Source: Rhizophagus irregularis
Lineage: Eukaryota > Glomeromycota > Glomeromycetes > Glomerales > Glomeraceae
Assembly (NCBI RefSeq): GCF_026210795.1
Contig: NC_089440.1
Span: 620,001-684,000 of the forward strand
DNA length: 64,000 bases
Direction of reading: 5' to 3'
Shown here: in pieces, positions 46,733 to 57,949 of the stretch
Layout of the letters: the number at the start of each line of letters is the position of its first letter
Numbering within the stretch: the first letter of the stretch is position 1
Position numbers and translations under genes: made by a program
Notes under the pieces: model-generated
Told to the model about the DNA's origin: nothing
The model's input: the letters and a program-made list of their open reading frames with translations, nothing else
Database searches by the model: none

Positions 46733-47343
46733 TTGTAAAATATTAGAATGTTTTGAGCAAGACATCATTAATTTTTTTTTTTTCGTCTAGCGGTAAATCG
46801 TCCCATAACTCCAATAAAGGTGCTTTTAAATTGGTAAATTTATTTGAAATAAATAATCTTTCGGAAATTTTCTTGATGCAAACATTCTGTAAATCTGTAA
46901 AAGCATTATTTGATAAACCTCTTCAAGATTTTCAATAGAATTTCATTATACATAACTAACATATCCACCTTTCATCAGATATTCAGAATGCAGTTAATTA
47001 AGGATTGAATATTGAACTTATCTACTGCATTAAAATATCAGTTGATTCAGTTCCTTGTAATTCCTTCAAATCATTCGCTCCGCAGTAAATAAATCAAAAA
47101 AATTTTATTAGAGTTTTTAAAAGATGTTATAACCATTTTAAATAATTGAGGGAAAATATTAGATTTCTTAGAAATAAAGAAATTCATTTGTATTACGTAA
47201 AAGATCACAATATTTTCGTCTAATAAATCGATGAAAAATTTATTTTTATCTTTACCTGCATAAACAATATCATCATAATCTTCTTCAGTTTCAAGTAATT
47301 TTTCATAATAATTAGGCTTTTTTTTAATGAAGTAAAAGTTCAA
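46733..47343 (-). pseudogene. BTB-BACK-TLDc copy 4, decayed; TLDc part missing
   Basis: Pieces match genes 1-3 in order. NYYEKLLETEEDYDDIVYAG aligns with DYEKLLEANKGYDVIIYAG. SNIFPQLFKMVI aligns with PNISPQIFKIIL. FIYCGANDLK.LQGTES corresponds to the start of exon 2. CSKHSNILQD aligns with CLAQHSNISHD in the BACK domain. Sequence similarity stops near 46733, and the TLDc domain is absent. Part of the BTB domain (RSQYF..KKWAEKKDGK) is deleted and the frame is broken several times. It is the upstream-most member of the tandem array. Confidence 0.78.
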
Positions 47344-47544
47344 AGAAAATTTTTATCACGATGTCGGTAAAATGTTGATCCTTAAATCATGTCACGATTG
47401 TCACGTAATATGAGGCTAAGTAAATTAATCTATTAATAGCTCTTTCGGACATCAAATAATAACATCGTAGAAGAAAGATATAACAGACGTAACTTTAGCA
47501 TCTAGTAGAGCACAAACCTCAGACCACTTGGTCAAATATTTAAA

Positions 47545-47716
47545 CACAGTAAAGTCCAATATAATGGAACCATCAAATTTGTCAAAAATTCGTTATATTG
47601 AGAAATCCGTTATATCGAGGATAAATTAATTATAGATTATGACCTCAATTCCAATTTATCAAGACTTTACTTATGTTCCGTTATATCAAGGTTCCGGTAT
47701 ATCGAATTTCACTGTG
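47545..47716. mobile_element. pogo/Tigger-like MITE (~172 bp)
   Basis: Left CACAGTAAAGTCCAATATAA and inverted right CACAGTGAAATTCGATATAC; both continue to GGAACC. TTATATCGAGG/CCGTTATAT words fill the interior. TA follows the right end only. The ends differ from the element at 36965 but share the CAGT..A..CGATATA layout. Confidence 0.7.
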
Positions 47717-48326
47717 TACTTGTTTCATTCGGATGATTAAAGTATGAAGAGCGATCACGTAAAATTACAAAATGGGTTGAAATTTTCTTGTATTGTTATT
47801 TCGCAACTTAATAATAACGTTAAAATCATCTGCATCATCATCTATATAATTGTAACGTTTAGATTACCTATTACGTAGTGACGTTAAACAAATTCAAAAA
47901 AGCGAAATTTATATGACGATCATATAATTCAGCTCCTGGTGCGAAGCAAACTAGTTTAATATTAAAAGAAACTTGAAAGAATATAAAAATTAAGGTCTGA
48001 GCCGAAAAGAAAATAAAATTTCAATGTAGACAATATCATGTAATGGAATCAGTGTCATCAAGTGGTAAGTATTACGTATGCAATCCTTCCCATTCTAGAA
48101 TATATACTGTATATATTCGTTATGGTACTCACTATATTTTACAAGTTTCGATAAGAATTTAATTTAAGTTTATGAAATATTTGTTTAATCAAATAATTTT
48201 GATTCTGTAATCCATTTAAAACACGAATATTTCTTAAAATAAAATAAATGATATTTATTATAAATACGTAAAAATCAATATAATATACTTTAATAAGCCT
48301 AATAGTACATATAATTACAACGAATA
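47717..48326. other. Intergenic downstream of kinase 4
   Basis: No gene seen. Confidence 0.4.
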
Positions 48327-50785
48327 TTAACCAGTTTTAATACGTTTTTCTACTTTAAAATATTTTAAGTTTGAAAAAAAAAAAATAAATATTAATATAA
48401 ACAAAAAGAAAAAATAAACAACAAGTATATTTACCACGATTATCATATGTTTCAAGGTTTAATTCTTCATTGCTTCGCTTTTTTAATGAGGTTGAAAAAG
48501 TTTGAATTGTTAAATTTTGCGATGATAAACTAAATTACAAATTAATATTAATTTAATTAGTACACAGAGTATCATTTAAAAAATATAATTGTAAATACCT
48601 TTCAATGTCTATATCAAGCTCTTCTTCTTTCGAAATATAATTGTAATCTAAATAAAATTCATTTTTAAAGATTACTTTATATAATATTTTTAGTTACAAT
48701 TAATTTAATTAATTATTTTCTTGTAATACCTTGTTTATTACCAAATGAAATTGTTGAGAATGAATTGATGGATGAACATTTAGAAATTAAATCGCTTAAT
48801 GGTCTACTTGTATAAATAGCTTCCGGGTGGCATTTTTCAGCAAATTCAGGACCAATTTTCTTTGATTCTACCAGTTTTTCTCTTTTTGCTTCAGCTTGTT
48901 TGAATTCTGCATCATTTTTACTATTAAAACACCAATCATTAACTGTCAAATAAATTTCTTTCATAGAAGGCCTTTTTTTTGGATCAGGATCCCAACAACT
49001 TTTCATTAAATTAGCATAACATTTTGGTGTATCATCAGTAATTTTTGGTCGTTCTCCATCAAGAATTTTATAAATAAGATGAATATCATGTTTAACATTA
49101 GCAAAAGGTTTACAACCTGTTGTAATTTCCCACATGATCATACCCAAACTATATATATCAGCTTTTTTAGAAAATGAAGACCCTTTAAATATTTCTGGTG
49201 CAATATAAGGTATAACTCCATATATTTCATTATCTGATGATTCATTATTTACAGATTGTGATAATCCCAGATCCCCAATTTTCCATGAAGGATCTGATAA
49301 TATATTTCCGCTATGAATATCTCGATGTATAAATTTATTATTATGAATATACTTAAGTCTAAATAAAAAAAAAAGTTAATAGCTTAAATTTTGAGAATAT
49401 AATGAATACATTAAAAATATAAGTACCCTTTTGAAATATCACTTAAAATATTTAGTTTATTATATCGTACTATATTATTATTCCACGTAAGATTTGTAAA
49501 ATTCTTTTGTAAATACTTATGTAAATCTCCTTCTGACGCATATTTCATAATTAATATATAATCATCTAATTCAGGATCTTTTGTACAGCCATAAGTTGTA
49601 ATTATATGATTACCAAATTTATTAAAACATTGTTGATTTGATCTTAACTATAAAATTTTAAGATTTAATAATCAGAGATTAAAGACTAAATTATTTAATA
49701 AAAATCACGCAAGTATTAAAAATATTCACCTCATTTAAAAAATATTTATTATTATTTTTCGAATTTTCAAATCTTTTTAAAATGACAGTTTCATTATAAC
49801 TTAACCAAGTTGCTTTATATATAATACCATATCCTCCTTTCGTCATTTCTTTTACATCTTTAAATTGAGAATATGGTATCCACTTAACTGGTTTTACTCT
49901 ATCTTTTTCTTCAAAAATACAATATAATAGAGTTTCTGTTTCAAAATATTTATCAATTGAGTTTACAATATTTGCAATATTATCATAGTCCTTTAAGTTA
50001 TGAAATATAATATCATTAAGAAAGAAATCAATAAGATAACTATCTATATTACTGTTTATAATGAGTGATATTCTTTTACATTTTTTACAGTGAGTTTGAC
50101 CTGTAAGTCCAAAAATAATGTTTGTTGTTAAACAATATCTGCACCCAATATAAGATATAAGACAATTTTTACAGTTCTTTTGACAATCTGATGTAAATGT
50201 TAACTCTGAACTACACATGTTACATTCAGAAATATTAAGCCACCATGGTAAGTAAAGAATTAAAATTTGCTTTTTAACCAAGGTTGACTTTACACATTCA
50301 AAAGAAATTCGATAACAATCTGAGCATAGTATTGATTGCCTTGCACATGCAGTAATTTTACCTAATGACTTTCCACATAATATACAATGTTTTTCACTTT
50401 CCATCACCTTATTGTATAAGTTGAGACTATAGTTACCAAAATAATATATTTGTTTAAAACATACAATATTTATATAATTTCTACAGCATTCTTGAATACT
50501 TCGTCGTACTTTTGTCTTACTTATCTTATGTTTATTACATTCCAATTCCGTGTAATGTATGTCCAAGTATATTTTATTATCAGTTATATCATTAATATAA
50601 CGTGATAAACATTTTTCGCAATATTTTTGATTCCAATAAAAAAGCGTCACAATATATTTTTCTCCACAATAAATACAATTTATATCATTTTTATTAAAAC
50701 AAATAAATTTAATTGGTATAGGACTAGATTTTAATCTTGGTGTTGGGTCAAAAAAAATTTCATCATTTGTATTTACGAGTTCCAT
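48327..50785 (-). CDS. Kinase 4: TKL-like kinase with long Cys-rich N-terminus, 690 aa, six exons
   Basis: Exons are 49730-50785, 49427-49647, 48730-49358, 48599-48647, 48435-48529 and 48327-48349. All are phase-consistent (0, 2, 1, 2, 1) and sum to 2073 bases. Residues ~30-240 carry at least five CxxC-type pairs: CIYCGEKY, YCEKC, CILCGKSLG, CSDCYR, CNMCSSEL, CQKNCKNC, CRYC, CKKC. This is a serial zinc-ribbon arrangement not seen in kinases 1-3. Kinase domain ~300-590: MTKGGYGIIYKATW, VILKRF, HRDIHSGNIL, IGDLGLS, APEIF. The tail includes AIYTSRPLSDLI, DYNYISKEEELDID and SLSSQNLTIQTFSTSLKKRS, a family tail type distinct from that of kinases 2 and 3, ending KRIKTG. The zinc region may bind protein or nucleic acid; that is inference. 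Confidence 0.92.
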
Positions 50786-52129
50786 TTTACTATATTAATT
50801 AATTAAGTATCGATAACAATAATGAATTTGGAAAATTTGAACGTATTTTATTGATATTTATTTATATTTTTATGAAAATATTATGTAATTTGAATTATTA
50901 TGGAAAGTTCATTTTAAATTTTATCGAAACGTAAATGATGCATCGGCATTATTTTTTTACTAATTTAGTTAGTTGAGATACATAAGATCAACCAGCGGTT
51001 ATTTCATCATAGAAGGTAATAATGGAAACAAAAATGTTACACAAATTAAGAAAGGAAAAATCATCACTTGAACAATGAAAATTTGAACAAAAATGGGTAA
51101 AAAGAATTCTAAATATGAAATAAGTTTAAAAATTATTTTGTAAGGCAATTGGACGTATAAAAATTTTATTCCGGAGCTCGTCAATTCATAATAATAAATA
51201 CTACTGTAAAATCTCGTAAATTATCAAAATTTTATGGTTCTGTTAAAGCAAAAACAGGATAGAGTATTCCCTTAAATATACCAAAAAAATATTCGTAATA
51301 CCAATTTTTTGTGCTGTCACTAGTATATCATTTTAATATTATTTATAGAAAGTTGAATAATTTATATAATTAAAAAAATTCTTTGGCCCGTGTAAATAAA
51401 TTGAATTGTGTAACATGAAACGCGTGATATACTAATGGGGTAATTCAGTTCCTGTTAATGTCGGATTTTTTTTTTTATAATACTACCGACATATATTAGC
51501 TAATATTTTAAGGGGCGGTGCTACGGTAAGCACCGATATTTCTTTTTCTTTGTTGATTTTTTTTTATTCTTTTGCCTTTTAGGTTTAGATCAGGCAAGTT
51601 CTGCGATGCAATCGAAATAAATATTTTTTTTTAAAATATATCTTATACTGTATGATTTTTTTTAATTAGAATGAATGATTTTTAAAAAATATCCAGCCAA
51701 AAGAAAAAAATAAAATTAATGATTTTTTTAAATTATATTTATTTATTTATTATAGTAAAATTTTTATCTTTCGCCAAAATAAATTAAAATTATGTTTCCT
51801 AAATATATATCAGAAATTTCATCATGATTTAAACTCATTAATCCTGCTGCGAACGGGTTACAGCTAGTAATTATGAAAACTATAATAGTTATTTAGGAAA
51901 TTTATTTAATTAATTTAATCGGACATTTAATTTATTTAAAATATATAATTTAATAAAACACTAAATTTTTTTTAAAAAATTAAGAAAATAAATTTTTAAT
52001 AAAAAAATCACTATTATTTAAAACTTACTATTATCTTTTTTAAACTCTAAATAAGCTTTAAGAAAAATTCAAATTATACTATATTTCAGTTATTATTAAA
52101 AAAAAAAATAATAATTCTAATGGTTGCTT
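50786..52129. other. Intergenic without a supportable gene
   Basis: No gene seen. 51512-51530 has a small perfect hairpin (GGTGCT, ACGGTA loop, AGCACC). 51560-51625 is an inverted copy of the dispersed repeat at 24717-24790. Confidence 0.45.
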
Positions 52130-52405
52130 GAAGACTCTTGATGTCAGAACATCATCTGCAGTAATAGTAAATAGATCTTAAAAGTCTATACCTATGGGAC
52201 CTCATCCTTATATCCAATTCCAAGTACGGTTATATCATGACTCAAGACAAAAATAAAATTTCGGTTCATCTTGAAAATATTTAAATATTATTAAATATTC
52301 CGTTATAATATAATTATCAATAACTTGTTCTCAAAGTTACTTTCTTTTTATAAAGAAATTGCAGTCCTGAATTTCATAAAATATCGTATTTCCGCCTTCA
52401 GCCAT
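52130..52405 (-). pseudogene. Relic of an ML-domain secreted protein gene and its upstream region
   Basis: GTCAGAACATCATCTGCAGT at about 52141 aligns with GTCTGAACATCTTTTGCAGT at 55266 in the intact gene. AATTTCGGTTCAT.TTGAAAA and CTTTTTATAAAGAAA..TGCAGTCCTGAATTCAT align with the start and 5' region of that gene (55600-55735). Most of the coding part between them is missing, so an internal deletion left the promoter side joined to a middle fragment. Confidence 0.72.
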
Positions 52406-53469
52406 AAATGTTAAAATTCTATAATAATAATAAACAAATGAGCAAAATTATATTTAAGAATTCTTATTATTTTATTAAAATATTAATACTTTTTAAATTT
52501 ACGTTAGTTTTCCATTCTACGAATATTTAAAAATTATTTACATATTTTAAATTTATTACAAGTTTTTGTTGCTTTTATTTCTCATGTTACTAAATTGCAT
52601 GATATTTGGCGTGAGAAATCATTTTATAGAATATTTATAAATGGACGAAAGGAGTACGAAAGGCTTCGTAAGTTATCACGTGATAATTTGGAACAATTTT
52701 ATTGGTTAAACGTATGCTGAACCAATTTTGTCTCTTAGTACATTAGTGAAAATATCAAAAAAAAAAAGTGATTATAAAAACTGATCAAATGATTCATTAT
52801 TTATCACAATGTCATAAAATTACAAATTATTTTAATACTTAATCCTTACCATTTATTAAAAAATATAGGAATTTTTTTAAAAGAGGATTTTTCCATGAAT
52901 ACGTTCCTATTTCTATTTGATTGATTTTATTCGCGAAATAACAACCCTCTAAGGTTGAATTTCTTATTTTACAAATAATTAATTAATTATCCATTCCTGA
53001 ATCATTCCTGAAATTACTTTTATTAGAACTTTGTATTCTAGTTTCACCATTTTAAAAAAAAAAGTCTTGTAATATGAATATTCATACACATTAACGTTAA
53101 TCTTATATATAATGTTCCCTTTAATGATAATTTTTTAAAAAAAAACTGTATTGTGATTCAACTTGAACAACTTTTTACAAAAAGTAATTTGTTAAACCAT
53201 TCCAAAAAAAGTCAAGTAACATGAATCATTCAAAAATAATGAAAAAAATCAATTCCTTATTAATAATATAAATAATACAAGATGTCCCTTGAAAATTTTT
53301 TATAGATAATAATTTAAAAAATTATTTCCTTTCAACATATTTTTGTTTACTAAACCAATTATACAGTTTTCTTTTTTATAAGATAAAATTTCTTTATTCT
53401 GATTAAATAAATAAAAGTAAATGGCAATTTATATCGCATTTTACTAAATTAATCATTACTTTATTTTTC
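52406..53469. other. Intergenic without a supportable gene
   Basis: No gene seen; A/T-rich with long runs. Confidence 0.45.
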
Positions 53470-53770
53470 ATAGTAATTTCATAGTAATTATGATTATTCT
53501 TTTTTTTACTTAATTTTTCGTGAATACCGTAAATAAAGTTATTTATTTATTGCTTTTAAACAATTAATACTATATCAGTTGCTCGAATGTTAAATTGATA
53601 ATATCCTGAAAAAAAAAAAAATCTCTAAAAATAATTTAATTTTTATTTTATTTTTATTACGCGATGAATATTTTTTATAAAAATGTTAATCGCTACCATT
53701 TTCAGCGAAATGTTCATTTGACGAAATGGAATTCAGCGAAATGGATTTTGGCGAAATGTACCGTAACCCC
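53470..53770 (-). repeat. Dispersed repeat, inverse copy of 56600-56960
   Basis: AAAGTTATTTATTTATTGCT, ATATCAGTTGCTCGAATGTT and AAAAATGTTAATCGCTACCA, followed by GCGAAATG-type short repeats and TACCGTAACC, recur in the same order, inverted, at 56620-56960. The two copies are 3 kb apart. Confidence 0.78.
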
Positions 53771-54236
53771 CTTTTGAATATTTATTACGATATTATCATT
53801 TTTTTATAAAAAAAAAAAATCGATAAATAAATAAATTAATAAAATATTTTCTTTCTAATAAAAAAGCGAAAAAAATTTACATTTTAACTATTTTCTTTTC
53901 TAATAATAAAAAAAAAAAATTAAAAAATAAATCTCTCTTCTTTTTTATTCGTAACAAAAGTGAAAAAATATTAAAAATATTAATAAATTTTTTTTTCTTT
54001 CTAACCAAAAAAAATTATCATTAATTTATTAAATGATCAAGAACTTTATAGCTTTTTTTTTTAAAAAAAAAATACTTTAGATAAAATTCTTTTAACTTCA
54101 TATATATAAAATTTATCTGAAAAAAAAAACGAATGATTTCTTAAAACCTATCTCAGATGTAAATTTTATTAATTCTAATAATTTTACCAATTTAAATATA
54201 ATTCATTGTTTAATCTATTTGAAAAAAAAAAAAATA

Positions 54237-54481
54237 CCGTACCGCACTGCCTATAGTATCCCCAAAGTTAGTACCCCACGTTATAAGACCCGGGTATTTT
54301 ACTAGATATAAAATTTTTACTCTCCCCCAAAATTCAAGTAACTTTAGCTTAATTCTGATTAAAATTATTATGTACCCCCAGGGCCCCCTCATATAATACC
54401 CGGTATCTCACAAAGTACCCACAGGTATTATATAATTTTTAAATCATGTATTTTGTATAATACCTGAGGTATTATGTACGG
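54237..54481. mobile_element. MITE-like element (245 bp), TA duplication
   Basis: CCGTAC at the left and GTACGG at the right are bounded by TA on both sides. The interior contains several (G)GTATTAT/ATAATACC words, including a palindromic ATAATACCTGAGGTATTAT. Size and TA target resemble the element at 16078-16328, but the ends are short, so this is less certain. Confidence 0.5.
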
Positions 54482-55091
54482 TACATATTTTCTTGTAAAT
54501 TTATAAGGATTATTCTATGTTAAAAAATCAAGAATTAGCTTAAAAAAAAAAATTTTGTTTTCTTAAAAAAAAATAATAATATTTGACCAATCATATCATC
54601 ATTATAATAATTTTATTTTTTTTATGGAATCTTTTTTTTAAAAAAAAAATATAAGACATTTAATAAATATTAAAATAGCAATTTCATAATTCTTATAAAT
54701 TTATAAGTCAAATCGTATTACACGTTTACTAAATATCAGGATCTTCGGTTCTAACGGTGGCTTTTTCGAATTAAAAAAATTTCAGTACTGTGTCTTAAAT
54801 CTTTTCAATTTTGATACTCTTTTATTGTCATTATTACTTTTATAGGCATTAAATATAGTGGGTTTTTCATTTAAATTTTAATAATTAGTTTGTTCAATTA
54901 TCATAATTTGATTAAGTTTACAAATTAACCAATAAAATAATACATCGTTCTTTTCAAAAATAGATTAAATTAATATACTGTATTAAAATTAATATTAAAT
55001 ATTATCAAAAATAAAATATATAAATTCTTGTATCATGGAAGATTAATACATTCTAACCAGCAATAGTAATTGATATAAAATATTAAAGCAT
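54482..55091. other. 3' flank of the ML-domain gene
   Basis: No gene seen. Confidence 0.4.
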
Positions 55092-55613
55092 TTAGGAACG
55101 CTCGGCGATTGGATAACCAGCGATAGAGAAACCAGCAATAGGATAAGCTCTTTCTCCAAGACTCCCTCCAACTGTAGCAGTTGCACAGGCATATATTGGG
55201 GCTTTTGGATTAGTTGATACATCAAGAATAGCAACAGTAATACCGTATGTTTTGGGAAGTTTAGGTGTCTGAACATCTTTTGCAGTAATAGTAAATGGTT
55301 CTCCTGCGTTAAATGACTCAGTAAAATGTTGAATATCGGGGTCACCTATGCGATTATTACTCGTATCACTATATCCAATTACAAGCATGGTTTTTCCTGC
55401 GATTATATTATTAAATTTTAATGTACCGGAACCAGTGTAAGTCGCAGGTTTTTCAGAAACAAGAGGGTCAGGGTTGATTTTTACAGTGATTGGTTCGGCT
55501 CCACATGCATCAAATTTAGTTTCTCTTTTACGAAGTTGGTATGGAACGGCATTGATCATGGAAAATGTAGTTACTAATAAAATAAAAACAAAAATATAGT
55601 AATTTCGGTTCAT
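55092..55613 (-). CDS. Secreted ML (MD-2-related lipid-recognition) domain protein, 173 aa
   Basis: Single exon. The start at 55613 (MNRNYYIF) is chosen because it opens directly into a signal peptide (hydrophobic IFVFILLVTTFSMINA) with a likely cut before VPYQLRKR; the frame is open further upstream but without such a feature. The mature part has the ML/NPC2-like order: FDACGAEPITVKINPDPLV, TYTGSGTLKFNNIIAGKTML, GDPDIQHFTESFNAGEPFTI, LPKTYGITVAILDV, IYACATATVGG. It is about the usual length for phosphatidylglycerol/phosphatidylinositol-transfer-like proteins. These bind lipid in a beta-sandwich pocket; here it is probably secreted or vacuolar. Such genes are numerous in arbuscular mycorrhizal fungi. 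The GYPIAERS tail is a local oddity. Confidence 0.88.
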   Translation of the reverse strand: MNRNYYIFVFILLVTTFSMINAVPYQLRKRETKFDACGAEPITVKINPDPLVSEKPATYTGSGTLKFNNIIAGKTMLVIGYSDTSNNRIGDPDIQHFTESFNAGEPFTITAKDVQTPKLPKTYGITVAILDVSTNPKAPIYACATATVGGSLGERAYPIAGFSIAGYPIAERS

Positions 55614-56119
55614 ATTGAAAATATTTAGTTGGAATTGTGGAATATTATAAAATATTTCATTATAATGTAACTTGGTCTTTTTATAAAGAAAAAAACTGTC
55701 TCCTGAATTCATGAATTATCGTATTTCCACTTTTTTTTGAAAAAAATTCCATTTTTTTTTTAAAATAGACGCAAATCAACATGTGTAAATTTTTAGCATG
55801 TGTAAATTTTTCGGGATTCGATTCCCATAATTAAGGGATTAGTCGTTTTACAGATTTAGATTCTAAAATTCGATTTTCGGTCTGACTAATTGAGGAAGAG
55901 TAACTCTGATGACCACAAATTTAATATAAAAATCATTTTATTTATTTAATTTTTTATGTTTTATGCATATGAATAAAGTATGTGATTTACCAGCAGAATT
56001 AAAAACGTTTGTAACATCATCCAAATTTTAAAGATCCATAATACGAGTAACACGAGTAAAATTGATACTGATTTTGATTTTGAAAATTTTATTATAATCG
56101 TCGAGCTTTTTTTTTTCGT

Positions 56120-56365
56120 ATTTCGTAAAGAAATTATAATGCGTCGCATTCAACTCCGACAATCATTTTACCGACAAACATTTGGCGACAAACATTTGGC
56201 CAACAGGTACACATTTACCGACAATTGCTTACCGACAATAATTACTTACCGACAATTATTTATCGTCAAACATTTGGCCGACAAACATTTGGCCGACAAG
56301 GTACGCATTTTACCGACAATCATTCAACCGACAGGTACATTATACTGACAATTAAATTACCGACA
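56120..56365. repeat. Tandem repeat, CCGACAAACATTTGGC type
   Basis: About 14 degenerate units of 13-18 bases (CCGACAATTATTTA, GCCGACAAACATTTGG, CCGACAGGTACATT). The open frames here follow from the repeats. Confidence 0.75.
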
Positions 56366-56599
56366 AATATATTTATTTCATGGAGATTATTTTTTTTTTC
56401 TCGATTTTCAATATCTTAAATCTTTCTTTTTGTAAATTTAATGTCATTATTATTATATAGGAATTAAGTACTACAGTGTTCATTTTTTCATTTAGCATTC
56501 AGTTATTTTTTTAAAAATTGTAATAAATAGTTATAGTTTTTAAAAATAAAATTTAAATGATTTCGCTCATAAGAATTAATTATAAAAAAATCTGTTCTG

Positions 56600-56960
56600 G
56601 TTTTGTATGTTTGTTTTACGGTTACGGTACATTTCTCCGAATCCATTTCGCCGAAGCAATTTCGCTAAAGGGAAGTTTCACCGAAGGGACATTTCACCGA
56701 AAGTGCATTTTATCGAATCCATTTCACCGAATTGTCCATTTCGCCAATGGACGTTTCACTGAAAATAGTAGCGATTAACATTTTTATTGAAAATAAAATT
56801 TAAATTATTTTTAAGGATTTTTTTTCTTTCCAGCATATTATTACTTTAACATTCAAGTAACTGATATTAAATGTTAAGCGATAAATAAATAACTTTATTT
56901 TACTGAAAACATTTATTCGCGAAAAAGTAAGTAAAAAAAAAAGATTAATGTATTATAAAC
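56600..56960. repeat. CACCGAA-type tandem repeat plus unique flank (dispersed repeat copy)
   Basis: 56620-56770 holds about ten units of the type CATTTC(A/G)CCGAA. The following 200 bases match 53470-53690 in inverse. Confidence 0.78.
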
Positions 56961-57054
56961 AACGAGATAAACTTAATAAAAATCAGCTAATTCAAAATTT
57001 TTTTTAGAAAAGATTTCTTTATGTAATTAGCATAAAAACGATAGAAATAAATAA

Positions 57055-57285
57055 TTTTCAGCGAAATGTCCATTCGGCGAAATGTCCATTCGGTAAAATG
57101 TCTATTCGGCAAAATGTCCATTCGGCGAAATGTCCATTCGGTAAAATGTCTATTCAGCAAAATGTCCAATTGATAAAATGGCTTCGACGAAATACCCCTT
57201 CGGTGAAATATCCCTTCGGAGAAATGGCTTTGGCGTGGCGAAATGGGTTTCAGTGAAATGGACTTCGGTGAAAAGTCCGGATACT
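57055..57285. repeat. 16-bp tandem repeat GGCGAAATGTCCATTC
   Basis: About 13 units, the first seven nearly identical (GGCGAAATGTCCATTC, GGTAAAATGTCTATTC). On the minus strand the same words as in 56620-56770 appear, so the two arrays face each other around a 285-base centre. Confidence 0.8.
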
Positions 57286-57949
57286 TTGTTTTACTATTTA
57301 TGAATTATATAAAATATTTCTATCAAAATTTGTAAACAATATTGCTAACACTTTAATATAGTAGTTATTTCTTTTTTTTGTGTTCTTTAGTCATTTCCAT
57401 TGGTAAAATTTTGTGCTATATGATTGAAGGAGGCAACAGTAGCTTTTTCTTGATACCAAGTCGCTTCTGTATTTGCTTCTCAGTGCTTATACTTTTTTTT
57501 TGGCTTTAGCAGCTTTTCCGTAATTGGCATTTTTTCTTGAGACGTAATTTCCTTACTTTAACCATATGTTTTGTTAGTAACTTGTTTGCTGAGATTAACT
57601 TTTTAAATGTGACTACTATGAAAATTATTCCATATTGCATTATAGTTTGTTTGATGATCTAAATTGCAAAATAATAGAATATAAAAACAATTGGGCAGTT
57701 AAGAAATTCAAAAAAAGGTAAATATAGATCTGAATATATACGAATATAGTTAAATGGGCCATCATAAATACTTTATTATTATTATACTAGGTGTAACCGT
57801 CGGGATAAAACTTCTTATATTTTGATAATAAATATTTACAATATGGTAAGGTTAGACTAATAAATTTATATAGTTTATATAATTTACATATTTAATTCTA
57901 TTTCATCATTTTTAGGTCCTTTAGTTCTTCCAGTAAGGTTCAGTTGTTT
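57286..57949. other. Intergenic without a supportable gene
   Basis: No gene seen. Confidence 0.4.

Noticed and set aside
56139-56419. Two plus-strand ORFs of 64-69 codons
   Set aside because: Products of the CCGACAAACATTTGGC tandem repeat.
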